A stretch of DNA of 64,000 nt. Origin: Wocania_A spongiicola (GTDB taxonomy: Bacteria > Bacteroidota > Bacteroidia > Flavobacteriales > Flavobacteriaceae). Below, piece by piece: positions 1 to 8,853 of this stretch (the first letter of the stretch is position 1; each line of letters starts with the position of its first letter). The notes beneath the pieces were generated by a model. It searched no databases. It was not told the origin of the DNA and worked only from the letters and a program-made list of their open reading frames with translations. Where the stretch lies: NCBI RefSeq assembly GCF_023502325.1, contig NZ_JAMFLZ010000002.1:372001-436000 (forward strand), read 5' to 3'. Made by a program: the position numbers and the translations under genes.

Positions 1-1118
1 ATTCCTAATATTTTAGCAGGATTTAATGTAATAAGTTGCAATGCTTGTTCTTTAGTTAATCCATGAGCAACTGTGGTGCCAGCATAAAAAGGTAAATTTC
101 TGGAATTCATGCGTTCCATTTGTCCACTGGCTTGCAGGGCTACTAAAACACCATTATCAACTAGAAGCTTAGCTTTTTTATAAGGTAAATCATAATCATC
201 ATCATCATTATTTGGTCTAGAATGTACACGTTGCAATAGTACAGGAACATTATTTTGTTTTAAAAGATTAGTAATTTTATAAGCGTCTCTGCCTCCAACT
301 ATAACCATTTTTGTTATACCATTTTCTTTAGAAAAATTTATAGCGTCAGTAATACCTTTTTCGTCATTAACATTTATATAAAGTGTTTTAGAACCATCAA
401 AAACACCTTGTAAAGCTTCAAAAGGTAAATTAGTTATAGACTCACTTCCTTTATTATAAGCTTTACTTGCTTTAAAATAGTTAGCTACTTCGGAAACTTG
501 ATTTGCATATTTTTTATTTATTTTTAGGCCAGGATCTTCTCCAAGCCACCATCGGCCTCTTGTAAAATTATTAGGCCAATTCATATGAATGCCATCATTA
601 GTCTTTATATTAGCATCTTCCCAATTCCAAGCATCAAACTGCACTATTGATGAGGTGCCAGAAATACGACCACCGCGAGGTGTAATCTGCCCTAAAAGCA
701 CACCGTTTGGCCGCATAGATTCAATAACTTTAGATTCAGTGTTGTATGCAATTAGACTTCTAATATGTGGATTCCATGTTCCCATTTCAGCATCATCGTC
801 TGTAGCTTTTACTGCATCAATTTCAACTAAACCTAAAGTGGAATTTGGAATTATAAATCCAGGATATATGTGCTTCCCCTTTCCATCTATAATTTCGCCA
901 ATACGAGCTATTTTTGTTAAAGCACTTCCAACGAAAGTGATTTTGCCACTATCAAACATGATAAGTGAGTTCTCTATAACTTTGCCATTCCCTAAATGGG
1001 CTGTAGCACCTTCAATAGTTATGGTTTTTGTTTGCTTTGGAGCAGGTGTTTGTTGTGCTATTACTATTGAAGAACACAATAACATAACGAATAAGAATAT
1101 TTTTTTTAAATTTTTCAT
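1..1118 (-). CDS. Secreted amidohydrolase-like protein, 3' end outside window
   Basis: The frame opens with ATG at 1118 (MKNLKKIFLFVMLLCSS, a signal peptide ending near AQQ) and stays open to base 1, giving about 372 residues; the C-terminus lies outside. The visible end (QALQLITLNPAKILGI) is the typical C-terminal signature of the amidohydrolase/imidazolonepropionase-like family, and the N-terminal beta-sandwich pattern (GNGKVIENSLIMFDSGKI) also fits. However, the stretch after GKHIYPGFI reads IPNSTLG where catalytic members have the metal-binding HxH. This domain may therefore lack the usual metal site. It follows the 992-residue paralogue by 13 bp and is probably co-transcribed with it. 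A periplasmic location is inferred from the signal peptide. Family assignment is firm, the substrate is unknown. Confidence 0.85.
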   Translation of the reverse strand, partial: MKNLKKIFLFVMLLCSSIVIAQQTPAPKQTKTITIEGATAHLGNGKVIENSLIMFDSGKITFVGSALTKIARIGEIIDGKGKHIYPGFIIPNSTLGLVEIDAVKATDDDAEMGTWNPHIRSLIAYNTESKVIESMRPNGVLLGQITPRGGRISGTSSIVQFDAWNWEDANIKTNDGIHMNWPNNFTRGRWWLGEDPGLKINKKYANQVSEVANYFKASKAYNKGSESITNLPFEALQGVFDGSKTLYINVNDEKGITDAINFSKENGITKMVIVGGRDAYKITNLLKQNNVPVLLQRVHSRPNNDDDDYDLPYKKAKLLVDNGVLVALQASGQMERMNSRNLPFYAGTTVAHGLTKEQALQLITLNPAKILG

Positions 1119-1131
1119 TTGTAATATGTTT

Positions 1132-4110
1132 TTAGTGTTGGTAATCGTTATCAATAGAATCGCAGTGTAAATGCTCTTTTATTTTCTTTTTAATAGGTTG
1201 TGTTTTTAGACCTTTATTTTTAGCTTGCATCATCATATTAATAAGTTCACTTTTTTCGCTCTTTATTTCTGAGCGCTTTATTTTATCCTGTTTTAAGTCA
1301 AAATAAGTTACACCTTCAATAATTGTTTTTTCAGCTTTTGCATAAATAGATAATGGATTGTGCGACCAAAGCACAACATCAGCATCTTTACCGACTTTAA
1401 TACTACCAACACGTTCATCAATATGTAACAATTTTGCAGGATTTAGTGTAACAAATTTCCAAGCTTCTTCTTCGCTAATAGCACCATATTTAACTGATTT
1501 TGCTGCTTCCTGATTTAAACGACGAGACATTTCTCCATCATCACTATTAATAGCAACGGTTACACCAGCATTGTGCATAATGGCTGCGTTATACGGAATA
1601 GCATCATTTACTTCATATTTGTAAGCCCACCAATCACTAAATGTTGAACCACCAACACCATGTGCTTTCATTTTATCTGCAACTTTATAACCTTCAAGAA
1701 TATGTGTAAATGTATTGATGTTAAAATTGAAGCGTTCTGCAACTTTCATAAGCATATTAATTTCGCTTTGCACATAAGAGTGACAGGAAATATAGCGCTC
1801 TTTGTTTAAAATTTGAGCAAGCACATCTAGTTCAATATCTTTTCTGTATGGCTTACCACTTTTCTTTAATGCATCATACTCTTTAGCTCTTGTAAAATAA
1901 TCTATATAAACTTGCTCAACACCCATTCGTGTTTGCGGAAAACGAACTCCGTTTTGATGCCTGGTTTGTTTTACGTTCTCTCCCAAAGCGAATTTTATAA
2001 ATTTAGGACTACTTTTATAGATTAAACTATTTGCCGTTTCTCCCCATTTTAATTTTATGATAGCAGACCGGCCACCAATTGGATTAGCAGAGCCATGCAA
2101 TATTTGAATTGAAGTAACGCCTCCTGCTAAATTTCTGTAAATACCAACATCAGTTTCATCAATTACATCTTCAATAGAAACTTCTGCCGATGAGTTTTGT
2201 CCGCCTTCATTAATGGATGCAGCAGCAATATGCGAGTGCTCATCAATAATGCCTGAAGTTAAATGTTTGTTTTCTGCATCAATAATTTTTGCATTGCTAT
2301 CTGATAGGTTTTGTCCAATCTTTGCAATTTTCCCATTTTTAATTAAAACGTCTGTGTTTTTTAATATACCTTCTTTTTCGTTAGTCCAAACCGTTGCGTT
2401 TTTAAATAAGAGGGCTTCAGCTTTGGGTAATGCTGAAAAGCCATATGAATTATTAGGATAAGTTACAGGGAAAATTTTTTCGCTTTCAGTATCATCTTTA
2501 TTTGTGGTTTTTTTAGAAACATCTTCTTCTTTAGAATGTTTTGCAAAAAAAGAAAGCTCATTGCCATTAGGCATAATTGTTTTCCCGTTCAGATTTTTAT
2601 TAGCATCAACATTGGCTACAATTCTTATAAATTCTTGTTTTGTTGAGTCTGCAGTTGTAAAAGCAATATTTACCCAGTCATCTTTATAAGTTATTCTAGA
2701 ACCACGCACTTTTTCATTAGAAGTGATTTTGGTTTTTAATTTATTTGATTCACCACTTATAGACATTTTATAAGTTTGACCATTTAAAGAAAATTTATAG
2801 TTACCAGTAATGTCCTTGGTATTCATATCTTTTATAACATTTTTATTCCCTTGAACCCAATTTTCAAAAAGCTTGGTTTTTTTATCGAAAATATCGCCAG
2901 AAGTAATTAAAAAATTAGCTTGACTCTCGTTTTTTAAAGAACCAATCATTTTAGATTTCCCTAATAGTTGTGCAGGAATTGTAGTTAAAGCTTCCAATGC
3001 TTTTTCTTTAGAAAGTCCATGTTTTATAGCATTTAAAAGATGGGCTTTAAATGCATTAGGCGACTTTAAACTGTGTGTTGTTAATGCAAATGTTATGTTG
3101 TTTTCTGCTAGCATTTTTGGGTTTGATGGTTTTTGATTCCACGCTCTCATATCTGCTAACGATAAAGTAGATGCTAAAAAAGTATTTTCAACATCGTAAG
3201 CTTTTGGGAAGTTTATAGGGATAATTAATGATGCATTAGTTGCTTTTATATCGGCAATGCGCTCATATTCATCACCACCACCAAGAATAACGTATTGCAC
3301 ATTATGTGCATCACCAACTTTATCGGCTCTTAAAATATTTGCTCTACTGCCAGCATCAAAAATTTGAACTAAACTTTTGTTATGGTTTAAAGCCTCTATT
3401 GATAAATCTTTAGTTTTATTGTGTCCTTTTGCATACCAATCGGCATCCAAATAAAGTTGACGTAGTAAAGCCATACTTCCCATAATAGAGCTAGGGTAAG
3501 CCTGTCTTGAAGTAACACTTTTTCTAAAGGATAAATACTGTCCAGAGCTTACATCTAAAACCCTAGTTTCGTTACCCGCGTTTTCATTTAGTGCAACTAA
3601 AGTACCTTGTCCTCTTACAATACCGTCTTGAATGTGCGTGTTAACAACACCAAAGCCAGCATTAATAAGCGCTTTGGCCGATTTAGAGTCGTACTTAAAA
3701 TTGTTAATTGTTTTATTTTCTGGCATGACATGGTCATTCCAATAGTATCCTGTTCTACTAGCATCGTATTGAGCAGTTCTACTATTACTTGAAGAACGCT
3801 TAGGTTTTTCTATGCCAAAACTCGAATACATGTCTATAAAAGAAGGATAAATACTTTTACCAGAAACATCAATAATCACTGCATTCTTAGGAATATTAAC
3901 TGATGTTCCAGAAGCGACTACTTTTCCGTTACGAATAAGTAGGGTGCCTTTATTAATAACTTGTGTTGGAGTAACAAAAATTTTAGCATTTGTAAATGCG
4001 GTATAATTTGTGTTTGTTGCTTTTACTCCGTCATTTTTAGGAAAATAATCTTGTGCATAAAAAGAAAAGCTACACAAAAGTGTGAAGATTAAAAATTGCT
4101 TTTTTATCAT
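1132..4110 (-). CDS. Secreted two-domain amidohydrolase (992 aa)
   Basis: A protein with signal peptide (MIKKQFLIFTLLCSFSFYAQ) and two amidohydrolase-fold halves. In the N-terminal half (about residues 35-420) the expected HxH reads IDMYSSFG, so metal ligands are missing; it still ends in the family signature ALTTIPAQLLG. A linker of about 130 residues follows. The C-terminal half (about 560-960) keeps IDEHSHIAAA, a later His in SCHSYV and FTHIL, and an Asp in INSDDGEMSRR, all consistent with an active metal-dependent hydrolase. Such long proteins are known in Bacteroidota and usually annotated as amidohydrolase or imidazolonepropionase-like; the substrate is unknown. It is the first gene of a minus-strand pair with the partial paralogue downstream. 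Function beyond hydrolase is not claimed. Confidence 0.88.
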   Translation of the reverse strand: MIKKQFLIFTLLCSFSFYAQDYFPKNDGVKATNTNYTAFTNAKIFVTPTQVINKGTLLIRNGKVVASGTSVNIPKNAVIIDVSGKSIYPSFIDMYSSFGIEKPKRSSSNSRTAQYDASRTGYYWNDHVMPENKTINNFKYDSKSAKALINAGFGVVNTHIQDGIVRGQGTLVALNENAGNETRVLDVSSGQYLSFRKSVTSRQAYPSSIMGSMALLRQLYLDADWYAKGHNKTKDLSIEALNHNKSLVQIFDAGSRANILRADKVGDAHNVQYVILGGGDEYERIADIKATNASLIIPINFPKAYDVENTFLASTLSLADMRAWNQKPSNPKMLAENNITFALTTHSLKSPNAFKAHLLNAIKHGLSKEKALEALTTIPAQLLGKSKMIGSLKNESQANFLITSGDIFDKKTKLFENWVQGNKNVIKDMNTKDITGNYKFSLNGQTYKMSISGESNKLKTKITSNEKVRGSRITYKDDWVNIAFTTADSTKQEFIRIVANVDANKNLNGKTIMPNGNELSFFAKHSKEEDVSKKTTNKDDTESEKIFPVTYPNNSYGFSALPKAEALLFKNATVWTNEKEGILKNTDVLIKNGKIAKIGQNLSDSNAKIIDAENKHLTSGIIDEHSHIAAASINEGGQNSSAEVSIEDVIDETDVGIYRNLAGGVTSIQILHGSANPIGGRSAIIKLKWGETANSLIYKSSPKFIKFALGENVKQTRHQNGVRFPQTRMGVEQVYIDYFTRAKEYDALKKSGKPYRKDIELDVLAQILNKERYISCHSYVQSEINMLMKVAERFNFNINTFTHILEGYKVADKMKAHGVGGSTFSDWWAYKYEVNDAIPYNAAIMHNAGVTVAINSDDGEMSRRLNQEAAKSVKYGAISEEEAWKFVTLNPAKLLHIDERVGSIKVGKDADVVLWSHNPLSIYAKAEKTIIEGVTYFDLKQDKIKRSEIKSEKSELINMMMQAKNKGLKTQPIKKKIKEHLHCDSIDNDYQH

Positions 4111-4193
4111 TATTTGGTTAGTTAAAAATTATCTTTCTAAAGATATAAATTAAGCGAGTAGTTGTGCTGCATTAAATGTTTTTTAACATTTAA

Positions 4194-5261
4194 TTATAAA
4201 GACTTATTCTCAAAATAGTTAACCAATAAAGCAACAACATAACTGTAACTTTCCATGCCTTTTTCTTGACTATTGGCTTTTAAAAAATTGCTATAGAAGA
4301 GTTTAAAAAGAGGTTCGGTAGGGTTTTGGTGTGTTTCCCAAAAATCACGGACTTCTTTATAATTTTTTAAAATGCCTTTATTTACGGTTTTTACAATGGT
4401 TTCATATAAAGCTTCATCACGTCTATATATTTCATTCAAACAAAAACGTAATCCAAATGTATAACCAGTATATTTAAAATAAATATCGTCATTATTTATA
4501 GTAGCCAAAGTGCCAATAAAATTGGCTTCATTTTCGGCAGCATAACCTAATTGATGTGCTATTTCGTGTGCCGTTGTTGTAGGGAATTTATAAATAGGAA
4601 TAATAGCATCAACTTGTGCTTCATTAGTTAAAGGATTCAAGTATCCACTAAACCCCATGTATGTTAAAGGGTAGCTAAATAAAGATTTTTTAACACTTTT
4701 TGGTTTGTATTCTAAGTGCGGAAATACTTGTTTTAAATTATCATAACCTTTTTTGGTAATCTCAAAAACTTCCGATTTACTATAAGGAATATCAACTTTT
4801 ACAGTATCATTGTTTGTTATTTTTAAATGATGGTCATTGGATTTTTCAATTAGCTTTTTAGTCACAGAAACTAATTGTTCGGTTGTATAGTCATGTTTTA
4901 AATTAAGATTTTTATGAAGAGGAAGCCTGTAATAATTTAATCCCCAAAACAAATGAAAAGCAAAATAAAAAATCGATACAACAGCAAACACATCAATAAA
5001 CCATTGCTTAGTGTCTTTTCGTAATCGCTTCCTATTTTTATACAGCCATCTAATTGCGTAAATAATAGCAAATGCGTAAATTAAATCACCAAAAGAAAAT
5101 GGTAGCCAACCTAATACATACCTAAAAATTTTCGAAATATAAGGATACAATCCATTACTGTAATAGCTTTCTATAAACTCTGGGTAATGGGCTAACCATT
5201 TAACTATTATATATTGTGGAATCAGTAAAAGTGCAATACTTATTTTTTTGTTCTTCAACAT
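4194..5261 (-). CDS. DUF3810 family membrane protein with HExxH motif
   Basis: A 355-residue protein recognised as DUF3810. Hydrophobic segments occur near residues 8-24, 45-70 and 88-110, followed by a large soluble part. HEIAHQLG at about residue 232, followed by AAENEANF, fits an HExxH...E zinc-peptidase-like arrangement, so it may be a membrane-anchored metalloprotease; this is inference from the motif because no activity is established for the family to my knowledge. The gene stands alone on the minus strand, about 80 bp upstream of the amidohydrolase pair, and diverges from pepD. The ATG at 5261 is the only start that preserves the first hydrophobic segment. Confidence 0.85.
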   Translation of the reverse strand: MLKNKKISIALLLIPQYIIVKWLAHYPEFIESYYSNGLYPYISKIFRYVLGWLPFSFGDLIYAFAIIYAIRWLYKNRKRLRKDTKQWFIDVFAVVSIFYFAFHLFWGLNYYRLPLHKNLNLKHDYTTEQLVSVTKKLIEKSNDHHLKITNNDTVKVDIPYSKSEVFEITKKGYDNLKQVFPHLEYKPKSVKKSLFSYPLTYMGFSGYLNPLTNEAQVDAIIPIYKFPTTTAHEIAHQLGYAAENEANFIGTLATINNDDIYFKYTGYTFGLRFCLNEIYRRDEALYETIVKTVNKGILKNYKEVRDFWETHQNPTEPLFKLFYSNFLKANSQEKGMESYSYVVALLVNYFENKSL

Positions 5262-5328
5262 CTTTCAAAAGTAATAAAAATTTGTACCCAATGGCATTTG
5301 TTTGTCTATTAAGGTTTCTTCCTGCTTT

Positions 5329-5378
5329 TCGCTATATCTTTTTTTCGTGCCTCAAAAAAGGATGTCACTTCAATCAGG
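5329..5378 (+). repeat. Truncated copy of palindromic intergenic repeat
   Basis: Bases 5331-5375 match the core of a repeat also found at 42905-42996 and, inverted, at 28067-28151. The shared core holds TTTTTTTCGTGCCTC then AAAAAAGGATGTCA and TTCAATC. The outer GCGTTA/TAACGC ends seen in the other copies are missing, so this is a decayed or partial copy. It lies between the DUF3810 gene and pepD, inside the 5' extension of the pepD reading frame, which is one reason to reject that extension as coding. Confidence 0.7.
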
Positions 5379-5436
5379 AGTAGCTGCCAAAATCTGTGCA
5401 TTTTTGTTACCTTTACGCAACTTAATAAAAATAACA

Positions 5437-6897
5437 ATGAGCTCAGAAATAAGACAACTTCAACCGCAACAACTTTGGAATAAATTTGCAGATTTAAATG
5501 CAGTACCTCGTGCATCCAAGAAAGAAGAACGTGTTATTGCCTTTATGAAAGATTTTGGTAAAAACCTGGGATTAGAAACTATTGAGGATGAAGTTGGGAA
5601 TGTTATTATAAAAAAGCCAGCAACCCTTGGAATGGAAGACCGAGTTACTATTGTAATGCAATCGCATTTAGATATGGTACACCAAAAAAATAATGATACA
5701 GTTTTTGATTTTGACACTCAAGGTATTGATATGTTTGTAGAAGGAGATTGGGTAAAAGCAAAAGGAACAACTTTAGGTGCCGATAACGGTTTGGGTGTTG
5801 CCACTATAATGGCAATATTAGAAAGTGTGGACATACCACACCCAGCCATTGAAGCCTTGTTTACAATTGATGAAGAAACAGGAATGACGGGAGCTATGGG
5901 CTTAAAAGGAGGCTTACTTGAAGGTGAAATATTATTGAACTTAGACACAGAAGAGGATGACGAAATAGGAGTAGGTTGTGCAGGTGGTGTAGATGTTACA
6001 GCTACTAGAAGTTATACTGAAGAAGACACGCCCGAATTTAAAATAGGTTATGCTATAACTGTAAAAGGTTTACAAGGGGGGCACTCTGGTATGCAAATTC
6101 ACGAAGGCTTAGGGAATTCTAATAAAATTTTGAACCGTATTTTATTTGATGGTTTCGAGAATTTTGGATTACGAGTTTCTGAAATTGATGGAGGGAGTTT
6201 GCGTAATGCTATTCCAAGAGAAAGTAAAGCTATTGTAGCAATTGATGCAGTTCATGAAGAAGCATTTTTATTAGAAGTCGCTCAACAAACCGGAATCATT
6301 AAAAAAGAACTTAAAACCATGGAGCCTGATTTAGAAATCACTATATCTAAAGCTGAGGCTCCAAATAAAATAATGGATTTAGGGGTTCAAGAAGGAGTGA
6401 CTAGGGCATTGTATGCTGCATTAAATGGAGTTTATAGGATGAGTGCTGATATTCCGGACTTGGTAGAAACATCAAACAATATTGCACGAGTTATTATTAA
6501 AGAGGGTAATATCCATATTGGATGTTTAACACGCTCATCGGTCGAGAGCTCTAAAATGGATTTGGCAAATACACTTCGTGCTACTTTTGAGTTAACTGGA
6601 TGTGAAGTTGAGTTCTCTGGCGATTACCCAGGCTGGACACCTAATATGGATTCTGCTATTTTAAAAGTAATGACTAAATTATATGAAGATTTAAATGGAG
6701 AAAAGCCCCATGTAGCTGCTTGCCATGCAGGATTAGAGTGTGGCATTCTTGGAACTAATTACCCTACTATGGATATGATTAGTTTTGGTCCAAATATAAA
6801 AGGAGCGCACTCACCAGATGAACGTGCTCAAATTTCATCGGCTCAGAAATATTGGAAATTTGTACTTGAGATTTTGAAGAGTATTCCGAAAGGATAA
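5437..6897 (+). CDS. pepD: Cytosol non-specific dipeptidase (aminoacyl-histidine dipeptidase)
   Basis: A 486-residue member of the PepD branch of the M20 zinc metallopeptidases, which hydrolyse dipeptides including Xaa-His in the cytoplasm. Visible metal-site motifs are QSHLDMVHQ (His near residue 77), GADNG (Asp near 116), TIDEETGMTG (Glu-Glu near 146-147), LDTEE and a late CHAGLECG; SFGPNIKGAHSPDE is near the C-terminus. The frame is open upstream to 5302, but that part is the repeat described at 5329 and resembles nothing, while MSSEIRQLQPQQLWNKF matches the family N-terminus, so 5437 is chosen. Length is normal for the family. The gene stands alone between the divergent DUF3810 gene and the sigma-factor locus. 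Confidence 0.95.
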   Translation: MSSEIRQLQPQQLWNKFADLNAVPRASKKEERVIAFMKDFGKNLGLETIEDEVGNVIIKKPATLGMEDRVTIVMQSHLDMVHQKNNDTVFDFDTQGIDMFVEGDWVKAKGTTLGADNGLGVATIMAILESVDIPHPAIEALFTIDEETGMTGAMGLKGGLLEGEILLNLDTEEDDEIGVGCAGGVDVTATRSYTEEDTPEFKIGYAITVKGLQGGHSGMQIHEGLGNSNKILNRILFDGFENFGLRVSEIDGGSLRNAIPRESKAIVAIDAVHEEAFLLEVAQQTGIIKKELKTMEPDLEITISKAEAPNKIMDLGVQEGVTRALYAALNGVYRMSADIPDLVETSNNIARVIIKEGNIHIGCLTRSSVESSKMDLANTLRATFELTGCEVEFSGDYPGWTPNMDSAILKVMTKLYEDLNGEKPHVAACHAGLECGILGTNYPTMDMISFGPNIKGAHSPDERAQISSAQKYWKFVLEILKSIPKG

Positions 6898-7073
6898 TTT
6901 TATATAAATATCCATTTATATTAGCTTTTAAAGTTTGTCTATTTGATTGCAAATTTGTTTATCTATACAGATTTTTTCATTGGTTTATATGTTTTTTTGC
7001 ATTATATTTAATGTTAATATTAGATATATGTTAATTAATTAATAAAATTTATTTAGATTTGAAGTCCCTAATT

Positions 7074-7103
7074 ATTAAAATTCTAACCTTAACTAAGTAA
7101 TAA
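7074..7103 (+). promoter_or_regulatory. 30-bp element upstream of sigma-factor gene (copy 1)
   Basis: This stretch (ATTAAAATT then TAACCTTAACTAAGTAATAA) matches 8803-8832 upstream of the susC gene at 24 of 30 positions. It ends 12 bp before the sigma-factor ATG. No similar sequence precedes the downstream VCBS gene. A shared ECF promoter or leader element recognised by the locus' own sigma factor is inferred; a conserved leader acting on translation is an alternative. Confidence 0.55.
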
Positions 7104-7115
7104 TTTAGTTCTTGA

Positions 7116-7685
7116 ATGAATAAAGTAGCCAGTATAAATAATGAAGAATTTATTAGTTTAATAAATGAAGGCAATGTTGCTGCTTTCGAAATATTATTTA
7201 AGTTATACCGCTCAAAATTATTATACATAGCTTCACAGTATATTGCAAGTAAAGAAGATGCCGAAGAAATAATTCAAAATGTCTTTATTAAGGTTTGGTC
7301 CAAAAAAAATGTACAGTCTAATATAAATGGATATTTATATAAAGTTACTAGAAATGCATGTTTAGACTACTTAAGAACAAAAAAACAATTACTAAATATT
7401 GAAAACAATTTAAATCAATTAGAAGCTTCAATAAATCATACAGCTTTTTCAGATGATACAGCATCTCTTCTTATAGAAAAAGAATTATATGAAGCTGTTT
7501 TGAAATCAATAGATTTACTTCCTCCTAAATGCAAAGATGTATTTGTTAAAAGCCGCATAGAAGGGCTTAACCATAAAGAAATTTCCCAGAAAATGGATAT
7601 TTCGACAAAAACTATTGAAACACATATAACTAAGGCCCTTAAGCATTTACGTGTTTCTCTACGTGAATTTTTACCATTTTTATAA
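7116..7685 (+). CDS. ECF RNA polymerase sigma factor (FecI-like)
   Basis: A 189-residue sigma-70 family protein of the Bacteroidota FecI/RpoE-like type. Region 2 is visible at about residues 20-85 (FEILFKLYRSKLLYIASQYI ... ADEEIIQ-like EDAEEIIQNVFIKVWSKK) and region 4 at about 125-180 (LLPPKCKDVFVKSRIEGL ... NHKEISQKMDISTKTIETHI). It is followed by a FecR anti-sigma gene (78 bp gap) and a SusC-like receptor with an N-terminal STN domain. In the Fec paradigm the loaded receptor signals through the anti-sigma protein to free this sigma factor for transcription of the uptake genes. A 30-bp element shared with the susC upstream region precedes it, suggesting autoregulation. Confidence 0.93.
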   Translation: MNKVASINNEEFISLINEGNVAAFEILFKLYRSKLLYIASQYIASKEDAEEIIQNVFIKVWSKKNVQSNINGYLYKVTRNACLDYLRTKKQLLNIENNLNQLEASINHTAFSDDTASLLIEKELYEAVLKSIDLLPPKCKDVFVKSRIEGLNHKEISQKMDISTKTIETHITKALKHLRVSLREFLPFL

Positions 7686-7713
7686 TTTTTTTGAATTAAA
7701 ATGACTTTTGACT

Positions 7714-7726
7714 AAGGGGTACCCTT
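7714..7726. promoter_or_regulatory. Short GGGTACCC palindrome between sigma and anti-sigma genes
   Basis: AAGGGGTACCCTT forms a near-perfect palindrome (one extra G) in the 78-bp gap after the sigma gene and before fecR. It could be a weak hairpin or a protein-binding site. No T-tract follows, so it is not a classical terminator. Function is unknown. Confidence 0.3.
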
Positions 7727-7763
7727 AATTAAATACGTCATATATATAACTGTCCACATTATA

Positions 7764-8741
7764 ATGAATAAAAAGCAATTATTAAGATATTTAAAAGGTG
7801 ATATGGATTCTGTCGAAAAAAGAAAAACGATAGAATGGATAAGAAAAAGCCCAGAAAACCATAAAGTGTTTAATATCTTAAAAGCAGAATACATTGCTTC
7901 AACATTTAAAGATGTTCCAAATAACAATAGTGATTTCTTTTTTGAAAGATTTAAAAATATAATAAAGAAAAGAAAACTTGATAAATATTTGTACGCCGCT
8001 GCATCTATATTTGTATTGTTTTTGTTTTTATGGAATGCAAACAATAAATCTAATAATACAGTTATACAAGATAATCCTCAAGTTGTTAGTACAAACATAA
8101 TTCCTGAGGAAATCAATCTCATAACATATAGAGGAGATAAAAAAGAAATTTACCTTCCTGACGGCTCTAAGATTGTCTTAAATGCTGAGAGCGAATTAAT
8201 ATATCCAAAAGAGTTTAATGATAGTATAAGAGAAGTTACACTTATTGGTGAAGCTTTTTTTGATATTAAAAGAAATGTAAACAAACCTTTTATAGTTAAT
8301 ACCAATAGTATCAAAATAAAAGTTTTAGGAACTTCGTTTAATGTTAAATCTTATGATAAAGATAAAAAGGTCGAGACTACATTGGTAACTGGTAAAGTGG
8401 AATTGATTAAAGACAAAGAAACACCTATTGTATTAGCACCTTCGCAAAAAGCTGTTTTTTATAAAAAGGAAAACAAACTAGAAATTGAAGAAGTAAAATC
8501 TTTAGAGGTCGTAGCCTGGAAAGAAGGGAAGCTGATATTTAAGAAAACATCATTACAAGAAGTTGTAATTGATTTAGAAAGAAAATACAACGTTAAAATT
8601 AATATTAATTCACAAAAACTATTAAACTATGAGTATACAGGAACATTTGACAACCTAAGTATTGATGAAGTACTTAAATTATTAACTATTTCGTCCCCAA
8701 TTAAGTACTCCATCAAAAACGGAAAAATTATACTAGAATAA
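7764..8741 (+). CDS. FecR family anti-sigma factor
   Basis: A 325-residue FecR-type protein. An N-terminal cytoplasmic part (about 1-70) contains the WIRKSPEN motif of these anti-sigma factors, one transmembrane helix lies at about 73-91 (KYLYAAASIFVLFLFLWNA), and a periplasmic FecR domain (about 110-215: ITYRGDKKEIYLPDGSKIVLNAES, FDIKRNVNKPFIVNT, IKVLGTSFNV) is followed by the DUF4974 C-terminal domain (LIFKKTSLQEVVIDLERKYNV). It should hold the upstream sigma factor inactive until signalled by the SusC-like receptor encoded next. A hairpin terminator follows its stop codon, separating it from susC. Confidence 0.94.
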   Translation: MNKKQLLRYLKGDMDSVEKRKTIEWIRKSPENHKVFNILKAEYIASTFKDVPNNNSDFFFERFKNIIKKRKLDKYLYAAASIFVLFLFLWNANNKSNNTVIQDNPQVVSTNIIPEEINLITYRGDKKEIYLPDGSKIVLNAESELIYPKEFNDSIREVTLIGEAFFDIKRNVNKPFIVNTNSIKIKVLGTSFNVKSYDKDKKVETTLVTGKVELIKDKETPIVLAPSQKAVFYKKENKLEIEEVKSLEVVAWKEGKLIFKKTSLQEVVIDLERKYNVKININSQKLLNYEYTGTFDNLSIDEVLKLLTISSPIKYSIKNGKIILE

Positions 8742-8772
8742 AAATATTTTAATCTAAACCTGCAAAAAAAAA

Positions 8773-8799
8773 AAAGAGAATGCTGCCACATTCCCTTTT
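8773..8799 (+). terminator. Intrinsic terminator after fecR
   Basis: A 10-bp stem with one mismatch (AAAGAGAATG at 8773-8782 with CATTCCCTTT at 8789-8798), a 6-base loop and a short T run. It separates the sigma/anti-sigma transcript from the susC promoter region. Confidence 0.6.
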
Positions 8800-8802
8800 A
8801 TG

Positions 8803-8832
8803 ATTAAAATTATTACCCTAGTTGAGTAATAA
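8803..8832 (+). promoter_or_regulatory. 30-bp element upstream of susC (copy 2)
   Basis: ATTAAAATT then TTACCCTAGTTGAGTAATAA lies immediately downstream of the fecR terminator and 21 bp before the susC ATG. It matches 7074-7103 upstream of the sigma gene at 24 of 30 positions. Its place right after a terminator suits a promoter for the receptor operon, plausibly recognised by the ECF factor. Confidence 0.55.
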
Positions 8833-8853
8833 CAAATTAAACCAAGCAAAATT

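Noticed and set aside
589..1170. 193-residue plus-strand frame
   Set aside because: It is the shadow of the amidohydrolase genes on the minus strand, which show signal peptides and family motifs.
4177..4193. AAATGTT/AACATTT hairpin as terminator of the DUF3810 gene
   Set aside because: The stem is short and AT-only, without a convincing T run on the minus strand.
5302..5436. In-frame 45-residue extension of pepD
   Set aside because: It consists largely of the intergenic palindromic repeat, is not family-like, and a good family start exists at 5437.
6898..7073. Possible small gene or RNA between pepD and the sigma gene
   Set aside because: Very AT-rich, with no open frame of note or stable hairpin; only the 30-bp element at its end is supported.
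7712..8044. Minus-strand frame over the start of fecR
   Set aside because: It overlaps a clear FecR protein and has no own features.
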